DNA of 64,000 bases from Epiperipatus broadwayi (Eukaryota; Onychophora; Udeonychophora; Euonychophora; Peripatidae): positions 250,001-314,000 of the forward strand of contig JAQFVV010012983.1 in assembly GCA_028023455.1 (NCBI GenBank), given 5' to 3'. The notes beneath the pieces were generated by a model. It searched no databases and had not been told where the DNA came from. It saw only the letters and a program-made list of their open reading frames with translations. Position numbers and translations under genes: made by a program. Below are positions 36,465 through 49,590 of this stretch, piece by piece (position 1 is the stretch's first letter; every line of letters begins with the position of its first letter).

Positions 36465-38649
36465 TGTAACGAGCACAGACGTTCGTTACATTGGTTTTTT
36501 TTTTAAATTTATTAAACATGAAAGTAAATTAAAAAGTTCGCATTTAAAAATTTTCTTTAAGAATTAAAAATTGAAATTAAATATCATCTTAAACTCTTAT
36601 ATATTAAATCGCACAGATAATGAAAAATTATTAAAATAAAACTTTATTAAAGAAAAAGTATTTTAAAACTAAATTTTAAAAAGATTTGGAGATGAAATTA
36701 TATCTTTAAATTTATCTTTAAATATATTTTTGATTTGGAAAACAGGTTAATTAATCAGAAATGGAAATGATTGTTAATTAGTTAAATGTAAACCAGCCTT
36801 CAGCATTTAAATGTAAAAACACTAGTCAGATAGGAAAACAATAGAAACTGTTAGCAAATAAGAAGAAATCCCTATGGAATCGGACCGCAGCGAAAGGACC
36901 ATAGCATCGGTGACGTAATGTAAATTCAATCCTTCACATTAATATAAAAGGAAAATTTGGAAATTATTAATCAGTGACTGGAAATTGATTATCACGATGT
37001 GACTATACGTAGTAGTACGGAGTTGGAGGAATTGACAGACGCACGGTCAATTCTTTCAGCTGTTAAAGAAAGGAGAAATGAACTATCGTTTCCTACATTG
37101 AGGACCAACCAAATTAAAAAACCTCCGAATGAATAAATAAAACATCGGCTAAATGTATACCAATATCTTCAGGACGGCGTGGGAATTCCCGTTCAAACTT
37201 ACAAACGACAGATAAAGATGAACTGTTTAAAACCGTAAGAACTTTACAATTAATGAACATTAAGTTAAAAACTTTTCGTATTTAAAATAATTGCATTAGT
37301 TTCCTATCTGACCAAACTAAATTAATAATGTTATTTGATGTATTTTTTTTTCTTATTTATTTTGTAAAATCATTTCCATTTCTTTATTTTTTGTTCTTTA
37401 AGTTTTATTATGATTGTTGTTTCCGTTAAATTAATTATAAAAATGTTAAACTTAAGTCGGGCGTGAATGGCTGTATAGATTTGTAAAGTTATATTAGGGG
37501 AGGGTAATCTTAGGTTATTTATGTCGTTGTTAGATTGGGTCAATGGATTGGATATATTGATGTAGTTAGTATATGTAATCGGAGATTCGCTACGGGCAGA
37601 ATCGTTTATATATACGCCGCACTCACCCGTTTGCCTATGGAAGGAATTATAAGACGGAGAATGCAGTTCCTTTCTATGGAGTTTTTTTTTTATTGTTCTT
37701 CTCGTTAGATAGATGTAATATTCCTATCTGATTGAGAGTCAATGTCTTTTCTTAATTCTTTTGGTGCTGCCGTATTTCGTATTACATTGAATACATCGAT
37801 GTATCAGATGGATTGATGCCAGTTTGACTGCGAATTTTAGCCTAAGGTTAAATAAGGATAGAATATTTTAATTTCAATGCAAATCTATGTAGTATTCATA
37901 CTCGACCCTAAATAAAAATGCATTAAATTTAAGTTGTTTATAGACGCTTGCATGGATTGTTTATCGGTTAACTATGTTTTGCGTTTTCATATTTGATCAA
38001 AATATATAGACATTCGATGAATAATGATACCTTATGGTGAGTATCTAAAAATGTATTTATTCGGATGTCTTTTAAGTTATTGGTGACGATGCAAGTATCT
38101 TACGATGAATACTAGAGGGTTTCTTATAATTCCCTATGCAATTGTCAGTAATCAATAATTTTGTATTTTGATCGTTTATGTTTACTTTGAAATGTTTTTG
38201 ACCGTTGAAATCTATGTAACCGATCTATAGCAACATATTAAACAGGTTTATAAGCCCATCTGTGCGAACTTGATTAAAAATGTAAATTTATAATATAATA
38301 GTAACTCAATGTAAATTAAAGTAAAATCAAAGTTAAAAATAATGTTAAATGTTTAAATGTAAATCACTAAAATAATTTTAAACCTTATATATATGTGCAT
38401 AAATAAATCTGTTTGTATGATAATTACTGGCAGTGGCTTACTTTATTCTTTTATATACTAGTAAATGATATTATTAAATCTCTGCTATTCCACTGAGCTA
38501 GTGACAATGGGCTAACGATCTAAATATGTAAATAAAGTGGAATCCTAACAGCGCGTACCTGCCTACTTTATAAATTTTTCTAGGCTCAAATGCCTAGATG
38601 GCGCCCTTTGGTAGTGCGGTGCGGTGCGATGCGATCTACCACTTCGTTT
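36465..38649 (+). mobile_element. Repeat Y, copy Y2 (2185 bp)
   Basis: Near-identical to Y1. The 10 differences are: one T/A in the opening T-run region, then C/T or A/G transitions at offsets matching 34130, 34220, 34769, 34774, 34862, 35055 and 35236, T/A near 35341, and T/C near 35758. Y2 ends at the same base as Y1 (CTTCGTTT), followed by GGATCGTTATAATATATA and satellite E. The sharp shared ends argue for one defined element rather than random segmental duplication. Confidence 0.88.
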
Positions 38650-38667
38650 GGATCGTTATAATATATA

Positions 38668-39680
38668 TGAGAAAAAAAAACAAGTTTTAGATACGTAAAA
38701 ACCTGCTATCACTTGTATTAATGATCAATAGATGGAGCTGTACCAAGACCTCCAAACAAGCATATTCTGTTTACATAAACGTCAGAGTCAATATTCACTG
38801 TCTCTTTCATTTTGCTCCACCCTCAGATCAGCTGATTTCAAGCTGATTTGCTCTCATCAGTGAAGGGATAGGAGTTATAAAACTAGACCTAAAAACTGAC
38901 TCCAAGCGTTTATGCAAAACATTTCTATCAGTTTGCAAGCATGAATTTTTTAGACACATTAATGTCTTCAAACTCAGCCTATCAAACAAGATAGCTATAT
39001 GGGTCTGATTTCAGTTCAGTTTCTCCACATAGTATAAGTTTCTGCAATCTATATCATTGCAAAAAAACGTTTTGCATAAACGCTTGGAGTCAGTTTTTAG
39101 GTCTAGTTTTATAACTCCTATCCCTTCACTGATGAGAAAAAATCAGCTTAAAATCAGCTGATCTGAGGGTGGGGCAAAATGAAAGAGACAGTGAATATTG
39201 ACTCTGACGTTTATGTAAACAGAATACGCTTGTTTGGAGGTCTTGGTAAAGCTCCATCTATTGATCATTAATACAAGTGATAGCAGGTTTTTATGTATAT
39301 AAAACTTGTTTTTCTTTTTCATAAATGTACCTTTAAAGTTTTCTTGCAATGATATAGATTGCAGAAACTTTTACAATATGCAGAAACTGAACTGAAATCA
39401 GACCCATATAGCTATCTTGTTTGATAGGCTGAGTTTGAAGACATTAATGTGTCTAAAAAATTCATGCTTGCAAACTGATAGAAACGTTTTGCATAAATGC
39501 TTGGAGTCAGTTTTTAGGTCTAGTTTTATAACTCCTATCCCTTCACTGATGAAAGAAAATCAGCTGATCTGAGGGTGGAGCAAAATGAAAGAGACAGTGA
39601 ATATTGACTCTGACGTTTATGTAAACAGAATATGCTTGTTTGGAGGTCTTCGTAAAGCTCCATCTATTGATCATATATAT
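38668..39680. repeat. Satellite E array with a head-to-head inversion
   Basis: One forward unit (38668 to about 39063) is followed by about 617 bp of the same satellite in reverse orientation (39064-39680, about 1.5 units). Forward words: ACCTGCTATCACTTGTATTA, TCAGATCAGCTGATTTCAAG, GACTCCAAGCGTTTATGCAA. Reverse words: TTGCATAAATGCTTGGAGTC, AATCAGCTGATCTGAGGGTG. TA tracts border both ends (38661-38667, 39681-39692). The unit is about 410 bp, as at 52.6 kb. Confidence 0.92.
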
Positions 39681-39794
39681 ATAAAATAAATAAAATATCT
39701 ATTAATTAAAAACAATATTGCAATTATAATCGTGTTTGTAATTGTAAACCGTTAAAAATATTATTTCTATTATAATTATATATATATATAATCT

Positions 39795-42600
39795 CTTTAT
39801 TTTAACGGTCAGAATCGTCTATTTCACTAACACACTGCAGCATTCAAACCCCAAACATGAAACTGAACACTCTAGGAGGGGTTGCCTTCTAGATATACTA
39901 AGTTCGAATCTAAAGTTGAAATTCCACATCCCACCTACGTGATAATGCCTCTGGTGCTACTAATAATATATCCCTTTACCGGTGCCTGGTGGTCAGGGAG
40001 AAACAAAGAGACTCTATACTAAGATAAGTTTGGGTTGCTAATTTACATCTATAGGTTGTACAAAAGAAATGTATAAAATAGATAGATAGACCAAGACAAT
40101 GATAGGGATCAATAAAATAAAAGATCAAAATTAGTTTTAAAAGATTTCAAAGATTTATTTAGATAGAAAGAAATATATATATCATGCCACTGTCTGCTTA
40201 TATGAGACAGGGATGCTTACTACAATGGCGGTTAGCATAATATTCCATAAAAATTACATAAAAGGTTGTGAGAATATATATTCTATCCCTTGAGCCAATA
40301 TAGTATTATGATAATGTGCTTAAAAGAGATGGGAACATGTGCAAAGTGCCTTGAGTAACTTTGAAGTTTAATAAAACATTTGAATATTAAGGTTTATAGA
40401 ATATCTCTTGATTTCGAGAATAACACGGACCAAAGCTTACTATGCGATGAAGTGGGGAATGTGATCAAGGCATTTACTTTATAATTAAAATTGGAAGTTA
40501 TATTGGGAGGTCGGTATTGCTAATGAATTTATTAAAGGATGGAGGGTGTGATACATTTAAATCATGGATGCTTTGTAAAATATATATATATATAAAATAA
40601 TGGGAAATATTTGAAATGACTATGGAGGGCATCTCGCCACTGACCCATAGGAATGTGTTGTCACAGACAGCCAAAGTTTGGACTTGTCCACATCTTAGTG
40701 GCTGGATGATGGCTGCATCTAATTCCCAGGTGTGACATTCAAGTACACACTCTGCCTGGGAACTGCAGGAAGCAAAAAGGGAATGGACTTGGCCATTTAA
40801 AAAGCTTGGAGAGAAACAAAGCGGTCTTAACAACCAATTCATTTACCAGCAATACTAGACTAATGTATATAAAACATACAAAATGGATTCACTTAGATTG
40901 GGAAAATGCCCAATCAAATTCCCAGATACTTATGTAAAAGGGGTCCTCCCATTCTCAACTTCAAATACAAAACTTTGAAATTTAAGTGGAATATTTTAAA
41001 ATAGGAAAATGCATGCTTGAGGGTTTAAACAAAAGCATAGGTTTATTTACGCAATCATGCATTTGGGACACATTTAATCATTGACCTCGCACATAATCTC
41101 ATAATAGGTTAAAATTGATAACATGTAGATTTCAAACTATTTAATTATTATACATATTAATTAATATTAGATTAGCCCTCTAATGAGTGAGTCGCAAAGT
41201 AATAAATGGGAACTATTATAAATTTAAGATGCTTTAATATCGGTGTCTTGCTTTCAACAAGGGAATAACTCACTCGGTCAAAGACTATTCTGACACACTA
41301 TCATAATAAAATAAAAGAAAGATTAATAATTAGAAAATAGTAACCCAAGGATAGAGAGCAAAATTATTGATAATTAGAACATTTAAAGGAGTACATAATA
41401 AAGTCAAGTAAAATGAAAAAACAATTTAAAATAGCTATAGCATGTTAGTTTTAGGAATCACAAGAGCTCTTGGGTTAATGTGGGGTTACCTCTGGAGAAG
41501 CATTTGCAGGTAGATTGATAGTTGGTAGGTTTTATACGATTCAGCAGCAAAATTTCAGGGTTTCTTATGTGACAGCTTTCGATGGTATAGAGCAGCAGCC
41601 AGCCATTTCCAAGGGGAAAATAGTCTTCTTGCCAGCTCTACTCTGTCATTTCAAGGTTAGCAATTTTGAAGGTTGGGTGGCTCATAGATGAGACTGTAGA
41701 CACGGTAAATTGATTTGAAGATGAAAACTCAGCTTCAAATTTCAGTTTGCAGGTTTGTATTTAGAAAATCTCAGGACAATATATTTTAGAAGTCTTGCTA
41801 GAATAATTGTAGAATGATATTAGAATCACTAGAAAATTTGCTGGAATATTACTAGAAACATTTGCTGAAATATCACTAGAATGAAGAACAAAAGAAAACC
41901 CTCCTTTTTATAGTCAAATTGCACAATACAACTGCCCTGGAGCATTACAAAAATATTTTAGACTTTTCTTACTTATCAGCAGTAATCAATTCTATCCGAA
42001 TGTCTAAAGGAATTCAACAAAATTTTAATTAATTTCTATTGTTAATTTCCTTGTCGACATTTGAATTACAAATTTGATTTAATTAAAATAACTTTTACTA
42101 ATTGAAAGAAAAACCTTAAGCGGACATCTGCTGTATATTTTAGACAAGCTTCTATAACATTAAATAATTAAAACTATTGTTTCTACCAGCCCTCATTTAT
42201 TTTAACAGAAATATATGGCGTGACTTTTATTAAATCTAAAAGAAAATTAAGCTTTTTAATTTTCAATATTTGAATCTATTTACTAAACGAATATGAATTT
42301 TATTTTAAATCAAAAATATATTATGACTGTAATATATTTTCGTAAACACATTCAAACAAAATAATTTTAAATGACAATTTATAATCTTAACATAAGTTTT
42401 AAAATACATATCACAGTGTGGGTGCAATTACGACCTATATAACCTACTTTTAAATAAATCTAAATTATGTAAACATACACATAATCCATAATATTTTATT
42501 TATTTGGGCATGAGTTATAATTATATATAACATGAGCATTGTACTCGTGGTTTAAAATTGGTCGGGATTGCAGTATATAAGTAAGTGCATTGCAGACACA
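39795..42600 (-). mobile_element. Repeat Z2: promoter-bearing, LTR-like non-coding block
   Basis: Organised like Z1. On the minus strand there is a TATA box (TATAAAAAG, 41912-41904), immediately followed by a short minisatellite (about 41785-41885, unit near TTTCTAGTGATATTTCAGCA), then a long non-coding stretch. The end near 39.8 kb reads TTCTGACCGTTAAAATAAAG next to a TA tract (39778-39790). The right boundary is uncertain. The minus frame at 40498-40842 (114 codons, MNWLLRPLCFSPSFLNGQVH) has no family I recognise. Sequence similarity to Z1 outside the ends is not evident, so shared origin is a guess. Confidence 0.38.
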
Positions 42601-42762
42601 CTACGATACATTGGGGCTCAAACTAAGGTATGAGGGTAGGAAAGAGGTGAAAAAAGGTAAAACGAAGATCTGTAATAACTTGTCAAATAAAACTTCTTTA
42701 CTGATAAATATATTTTTGCAATCAATAATTAATTCTAAATGATATCTTAAATTAACTTATAC

Positions 42763-43058
42763 TAAAACAGGAAAAACTCACTATACATATTGCCACACAC
42801 AGCAAGCTAGAATAATCAATGGATGCCAGAAGCCTTGTGTATAAAAATCCCCATCTAGTCCTACTCATCCAATATCCCCAGACTAGTTTCTGGCTTGTGG
42901 GCTTCATCAGTGAGGAGCCTTGGATCTGAGAGCACTGCACCTAGATCTAAGATCTTGGTGCAGTCAAAGGGGATTTTTATGCACAAGCCTTCTGCCATCA
43001 TTGATTACTCTAGATTGCTGTGTGTGGCAATACGTATAGTGAATTTTGCCTGTTTTAT
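42763..43058. repeat. Foldback repeat family B, copy 2
   Basis: TAAAACAGGAAAAACTCACT at 42763 pairs with AGTGAATTTTGCCTGTTTTA ending 43058. GCCACACACAGCAAGCTAGA pairs with TCTAGATTGCTGTGTGTGGC. The interior shares CAGACTAGTTTCTGG and CATCAGTGAGGAGCCTTGGA with copy 1. Confidence 0.88.
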
Positions 43059-43330
43059 CAACAGTTATAAGTAAGCATAATAAATGGTGATCATGTGACA
43101 TTTATTAACTTATACTACTTACTGGTCTTCAACTAAACAAAAAAAAACTTTCCTTTCTCTACTTGAATATGTCAAACAAAAAGAAAAATGAACTTATTTA
43201 TTATTTTTACATCATTAAAATTTTCCAAGCATTTTCCAATCAATATATAATCAAAATTTGGACTTTCAGTCTCTGGGATGTACAGTTATACATAGAGTTC
43301 CATGTTGATTCATTGCTTATATATATATAT
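43059..43330. other. Short unassigned interval ending in a TA tract
   Basis: Ends with TA repeats at 43318-43330, immediately before X2. Confidence 0.5.
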
Positions 43331-44102
43331 TGTGCCCTTATCTGTAGGTCATAATAAGGTAGAAAGGTCAATTACTAAAAAATTTTAAATTTTAAGTTAT
43401 ATTTGTATGATATATAAATAATAGTAGGATAATTAAATTTTATAGTACAATTTAAAGCTGAAAATACCTGGTATATAACAGTGTAATAAATTATTTTAAA
43501 AGAAAACAGTTAAATAAAGCTTAATTATATCCTTGCTTATGGTTGAGAAAGCTGGCCATATAAAATAATACAGCTATAAATAGTTAAAAGTATATTAATA
43601 ATTTGAGTATAATATTTTAAAACTAATAAATTAAATAAATGCTATATGCAATGTATAATTGTATTTAATAGTCAAAATTAATAGAGTATATTTTAAAATA
43701 AACTTTGGGATGGTGAGAATTGTATTTAGTTCTACAAGTTTAAAATTATTTTCCAAATTTTTATAAAATATATCAGCTTTGGTAATTTAGACCGAGACGT
43801 AAATAAAAAATCATTTGATAAAGTTAGTAAACACACACACGCTTGTTAGAATAATAATAAAGTTTGTGAATTTGAAACTAGATATAATTGCCATCGATCA
43901 ATTAAAATAAGAGCTAAAATATTAAATATTGTTTTAATAATTATTTTAAAAGTTTAAATAATTTTTATAAAACTAAAATTGAATTTAAAAATACTAGTCT
44001 AAATAATATTTTAAGACATTATGTCATCAAGTCTTTATTTTTAAAAGTCTAATCTGTTATATAACTAAATGTGTAAATTTGTTCGCGCTAAAAAGTCATT
44101 AA

Positions 44103-44158
44103 CCAATCAAAGGGGGTAAATTAGCAGACAAAATATAAGAATTATACAGAGCGGGGGG
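44103..44158 (+). promoter_or_regulatory. X2 promoter-like block (CCAAT, TATA, G-run)
   Basis: CCAAT at 44103-44107, TATAAGA at 44134, GGGGGG at 44153-44158. Orientation and order match X1 and X3. Confidence 0.6.
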
Positions 44159-44370
44159 AGAAGTAATGTGTAAGTGAAAGAGAAAGTAACATATTTTTGT
44201 AGCTGATAACACCGTAGCTAGAAAAGTAATATAAATTTAAAATTTCGTATTTATTTTAAAAGTTCTTTTATAACATATAATATATTTTGACTGTATCTAC
44301 ATGAATTGCTAATTTTAAAAGTTATCTTACCAGGGAATTTTATTCGAATTTAACCAAAAGCCTACAGTAA

Positions 44371-44550
44371 GATGGAAGTACAAGGAAAATTACCTAAAAA
44401 TAGTGCTAAAGGAAAAATATTTGGAAAGTGTCTTAATACAGCTTTATTTATGCTCAACCAGAAACTTATCATTATAACTCAGAGAAATATAATTGGGATG
44501 CTACATGAAAATCTAAAAGAGAAGTTACTTGTCGTCAGGAAAAAATTATG
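44371..44550 (+). CDS. Short open frame of X2, doubtful
   Basis: About 58 codons starting MEVQGKLPKNSAKGKIFGKC, about 240 bp downstream of the X2 TATA box. Weakly alignable with the X1 frame at 32276-32028. No signal peptide, transmembrane segment or known motif. Given as a hypothesis only. Confidence 0.2.
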
Positions 44551-47500
44551 ACGCACAATTTATAAGGCTACTTTGAAGTTATTTTATTCTTCTCTATGGA
44601 AAAATTTAATATGCGTTTTTATTACAAAGAAAAATTATGTAAATGTATAATGAAGAAAGAGTGTTCATCTTTTAAAAAGAAACATTATAAAATATGGTAC
44701 CTGAATTTTAAATAAAGAAGAAAAAAGTTATAGAATAATATGAAAGTGCTATTATACGTTTTATGGAAAAGAACAGAAAACTTTCTCTGAGAGGAATTAA
44801 TTAAATATTATAAAGTATTCATTGGAGGAAAGGATTGATTTAAAAAAATATATATATAAACTTAAATTACTTAATGAAAATGGATCCAGGAAAAACAGAA
44901 AAATTTTATTGAAGATTTTAAATAAAGTACCTAAAAGATGCATCGGAAAAGTCGTGCGGGAAAAGACTAGCAGACAATATTAGAGGAGATATCAAGAATT
45001 AATAATTGTATACAATATTGTGAAAACCAAGGATTGTTGTCTATGAAGATTTATCAAACAGAGTAGTAATTGTTTTATTTTAAAGTGGAACATTAAGTGA
45101 CTGAAGAAGAAATAAAATATTTTTTTTTTAGTTTTAATATGAACAGTTCAAGAAAGTTTGATGAAGAAGTATCGTAAATATAATTTAAATATTTTTTATT
45201 AATTTATTTTAAAAATATAAAATGCTATGTAAGATTAGGAAAAACATATAAACATAATTTTAGTAATATTAAAAAATTAAATATAATAGCTTAATAGAAT
45301 GATAGAAATATTGTTTTAAAAATAAAAAGTATGTATGGAAGTTTTATATCTACAAGAATCAATGGGATGGTGAAGCCTACAGAACACGATCGAGAAGATA
45401 AAGATCGTTTTGGTAATTTTGATATTTATTTATATGGCATAATGTATTTTTTTTAGATCGTCTATTGATTAAGAATAATGTGTGAAAGTTTAAATTCTAT
45501 GTACACATTTTATACAACATTAAAACATATTATGAGATAGGAGTAATTTTAAATATGCATGCAATAAGTTATTTAAAGTATAATTAATAATATAATATAA
45601 TAGAATAATTGTGTGATTCTTTTGAACTTTCATGTGGTAAAGTATTCAGATATTTTAAAATAGTTTGTATATGATAAATATACGAGAAAAGTAGTAAAAG
45701 ATTTTCTTAAAGAACAGCGGTATAGTTTTTTGAAATAAAATGAATTTTATTATTGTTAGAAAGGCAGATAGGAATTTGTCGATGTACTGTATAGAAAAAT
45801 CATGAGAAATAAGATCGAATAGTGACTTGGTAGTACTGGAGGAGAGGAAACCAAGATGATGTTTTGTTAAGAAATAGGAAAAATAAAGTATTTGGATCAT
45901 AGTTAGTTTGTGTGATTTCAATATAGCTAACTAAGCCCTATTACTGAACACATATATTTTTGGACAGTGTTTTTTGCGTATCTTTAAACTTTTTGATGTT
46001 ATATAAAGCTGAAGAAATAGCTTTAGCATCACTCCTATAATAGAGGTTGGTAGACAGACAAAGGTCACTCCTCTATAGTGTCTTTAAATTCACTGTGCCA
46101 TTATTGTCAAGGTTTATGACGGATAATATTCTAGTTATATTTTTGATCCTATGCATCTATTTTCGCTATCCTTGTTTTGGGAATCTGCATCGCCAGAGAG
46201 ATATTTTCAAAGAAATAATGAATAAAATAGAATTGCAGAGATGTTATCATTTATGTAAGAATAATTTATTTGCTGGAATGTTTAGAATTGTGTAATTTTA
46301 AAAGTGAAAGTACAAAATATCATAAAGAGAGAAAGAATCATATAATACAGTTATAAATTAATTCGGAAACGAATATAAGATTTTAAAAGAGAAATCTAAA
46401 ACAAAGTTTTTTATAAAAGTGATAATAAAATTTTAATTTTTAATCATATTTAGAAAATAAATATTGCATATTTAGTAAGAAAATAATTCAATAATGTATA
46501 ATAAACATATACGTGTGCATGGTATGTTAATGATTTTAATTATATCATCCGAAATAAGGCTTTAATAAGTATATTAGGACTAATAAACATCGGATAATGA
46601 ACTATAAAAACTTAATACCAAATGTAGAAGAATGTCTTTGAATTTATAGGATTCCATACTACTAATATAAAACTAGAGTTTTATTATTTTTGTAGAATGT
46701 TTACTATGAATGTAATTTGTAAAATTAAAAAATATAATTTTTAAATAGTAGGGATACAAAGTGTTAATGATAATTATATAATAAACACATTTTGTAACAA
46801 GATAACCATAATCAGAAATCCAATAATAATAATACTGTAATTTTTTTTTTAAGCATTTAAAAGATAAGAGTTAATTATAAAAGAATAAGTAGAAGTTTGA
46901 TTTCATTTTTATAAACTGGTAAATAATTTTGTGATAGGAGAGGAAGGATATCCAATGTACATAATGTAAAATATTGTTATTTATTGATGTTATTAATAAA
47001 CTTTGTTGTAAATTTATTTTAAAGCTTTGTGTCTTCGTTGTTATTTCTCCACATGGATGCATGATATCACAATACATTTATAAATGAAACAGATATATAG
47101 TTTTGCACAAAAAGGTAAACATAAAAGTGTTATAATCATTTTGAGAATTTATTGGTATATTAAAAATTTAAAAGATCATAATTATATCATTTATTGGTCA
47201 TAAGTCGGTTGCCACAATATTACATTAAATTATATGCTAATGTTGCCACACGTATTCTGTAGTCAGATTATTAAAATACTATCACGTACGTAATTATTTA
47301 TTTCATTTAGGAAGTAATAAGATTATATTATACCATTGTTGTTATTATTATTATTTATTATTGTTAGTTACTGCGTAGTGAATTATGACATAAAATTCCC
47401 TTTTCATAGTTTACTACCGTAATTTTAAATCAGTTAGAGTACAATTTATGAACCTGAGATTTATGTCATTTTATTTATTTTATTTATTTTCTTCATTTTT

Positions 47501-47961
47501 AATTAATTGAGCTAGATTCTTATTAGAAAGAATATTAAGACATGATTATTATTTTAATCGTAGTGAAAAGAGCTTAGAAAGTCGTAAGAATACTATGAGT
47601 TAGTTATTTAATATAGTAAAAAGGGGAATAGTGTTCTTATGCCATTGAGATAGTATCATGTGGATAATATCTCAATGTAGTCTATCTCGTTCCCCGTGTC
47701 GTCACTCCATGTCTCATGAAAATAGTAAATATTTGTTAATTCATTTTAAAAATATAACCGTATTTGTATTTTAAAAATTAGAGCTAGTAATCATTTTAAT
47801 TAATGCTGGATATTTCATTTATTTATTTGTTAGACTGAGCTAGAACCCGTAAAATTTAAATATATTATAAATTTTGGAGAGGACGATCGATAGAGCGAGG
47901 GAGAGAGGTTAGAATATATATATATATAAACCCTATAATGATAAAAAAATGCACAGCCCAC

Positions 47962-48443
47962 ATGAAAATCACCCGAGGGTAATTTGCATGTGAGCTCCAA
48001 ATTCCAATGTCACATGATCAAAAACTTTTTCCTTTTTCTAGCCTGCTAAGACCACTTAGATGCAAGAGACTATCATAATTTAATTAGCCTTATTAATTGC
48101 AATAAATAACACCTGCTAAAAACAATAAATTACAATTTATTTATGTATATATATTATCATAACACAAACAATAATCTAATTGGCCACAATCCATGGTCAA
48201 CATTAGTCTATTAGTTTTTTTATATGAAATTTAATTTAAAATAATAACATATTTTGTTTAACTGTCTATCTAATTTGAAGACACAATAATATGGTTAGAG
48301 ATTCATTGATTCTATTATTATTACTATTCACAGATAACATATGGTACAATACATTTTCTATATGATTTGGTGGTTTCTCAGCAACTCACAATCAATTTAT
48401 GGCTTTTACCTGGCCAGCTTGACCAGAAGGAAGTAGACAATGG
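47962..48443. repeat. Dispersed repeat F, copy B, part 1
   Basis: Aligns with 25195-25580 and then 26905-27075 of copy A; ends TTTCTCAGCAACTCACAATC then GCCAGCTTGACCAGAAGG. Continued after the SINE and hAT insertions at 52059-52215 and 53598-53700. Confidence 0.8.
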
Positions 48444-48562
48444 CTTCTCTAATCTTTTTTTTTATATGTTAGATGCGTTGACCGGGAAGCGAACCCAGGC
48501 CAGCTGTTAGGAAGGCAGTTATGCTAACCACTATGCCACCAATGCTTGACTGACTTCTCTAA
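48444..48562 (-). mobile_element. tRNA-derived SINE (copy 2) with 9-bp target duplication
   Basis: Body about 48454-48550. The minus strand reads GTCAAGCATTGGTGGCATAG, TGGTTAGCATAACTGCC, GGGTTCGCTTCCCGGTCAAC, with acceptor-stem-like ends GCATTGG/TCAACGC, then an A tail. Target duplication CTTCTCTAA at 48444-48452 and 48554-48562. It lacks the extra variable-arm bases of copies 1 and 3. Confidence 0.88.
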
Positions 48563-49302
48563 GCTCCTATGACAGCAGTGGTGAACCTATGTCACAGGTG
48601 GCACATATGAAAATTTTTCTGTCATATTATGAATTTTCAAATTTTATGCTAATTTTACAATGAAAACTGCAAGATTTCAAAAATTTTAGGTGCCATCTAG
48701 CCATAGAATACTAAATTTGAAGAAATGGGTTGAACAAAACTTTCAAATAGTAACGATGTAATTGTGATATAATAGGAACTTTATATTCAAAGGGGGAGAA
48801 AAGTGTGCAGACAAAGAACACATTCGCAGAAAGTAAGACCGAAGATTCACGTGGCAAATACATAAATTATGTTATGTGACAGAAGTTTTTTTTAAATTGG
48901 TATTTTGTCCGTAATTTAACAAGTTGCTCCAATTTTTGTTGCTTAATTCGCATGTATCTGATCATTTCTTCATAAGTTTTATATTTATAATAATCTCTCA
49001 GCTGTGTGTCTATTAATTGAACATCCTCTAAATTTGCTTATTTCTTGTCCTGACTATACTTTGCAATATGACATGAGTTGGGACATGTCCAGACAGAGTG
49101 CATGCAGAGTAATTAGTTGAGTTTGAAATTTGGTTGTTACAAGAATAATAATATTGTGCCTGTGCACTGCATAATACTATTGCTTTGTAGCTGAATTTTA
49201 AAGGTAATTAATTTAAACATACATTAAAGTGAAGATTTTTGAAATATTTAAAGAAATATTTTCGTTATCAATTTTCGTAAATTTCTTCTGGTTTTAACCA
49301 AT

Positions 49303-49590
49303 ATGGCTAATGAAAATAAAAAACTACTTTTAAAAATAAGCAGCAGAGAATTCCAAAGTTGGTGGATTCAAGAGTATGGGATAATTAATCAAGGCAATAA
49401 AGCGGTTTGCGTTTTATGTTCCGGACAGTTGTATGCTGGACATTCTCAGTAAAACAGCATTATGAGACAAATCATACACTGCTCTTTAAGAAACACAAGG
49501 AAGAATAAAAGGAATTTATTGCTCAGGCAGTTAAAAACAAGAATATGCAGTCAGAATCCCTAATAAAATTTATCAGCAGTTCTTCAAATA
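49303..49590 (+). pseudogene. hAT transposase relic, N-terminal zinc finger
   Basis: ATG at 49303: MANENKKLLLKISSREFQSW, then KAVCVLCSG. After a stop/frameshift near 49450 it continues VKQHYETNHTLLFKKHKEE. Together these give C-x2-C ... H-x4-H, the BED-like DNA-binding finger at the start of many hAT transposases, and the reading ends IKFISSSS just before the family D insertion. The start is chosen because it is the first Met ahead of the finger and a typical distance from it. Confidence 0.85.

Larger units (their letters stand above)
43331..47914 (+). mobile_element. Repeat family X, copy X2
   Basis: About 4.6 kb, inverted with respect to X1 and in the same direction as X3. Starts TGTGCCCTTATCTGTAGGTC after a TA tract and ends GAGAGAGGTTAGAATATATA in another TA tract. 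Contains the CCAAT/TATA/G-run block at 44103-44158. Coding capacity is negligible: frames at 44371-44550, 45655-45921 (minus) and 46047-46295 show no known domain. The end region 47170-47860 is the best-matched part of X1 (GTTGCCACA, ATTATGACATAAAATTCCC, AAGTCGTAAGAATACTATGA, GTTCTTATGCCATTGAGATA). Confidence 0.8.

Noticed and set aside
33665-38649. Calling Y1 and Y2 definite LTRs of a retrotransposon
   Set aside because: The end is not CA, no primer-binding site or polypurine tract is visible, and the interior is too short and non-coding; kept as a hypothesis only.
39143-39349. 68-codon minus frame at 39.2 kb
   Set aside because: Lies wholly inside satellite E.
40498-40842. 114-codon minus frame as a host gene
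   Set aside because: No domain or homologue recognised, no splice or promoter support; within Z2. It could be re-tested by protein search.
28588-47914. Maverick/Polinton-type element with 5-kb terminal inverted repeats
   Set aside because: No polymerase, integrase, ATPase or capsid-like frame in the interior, and a third X copy stands alone.
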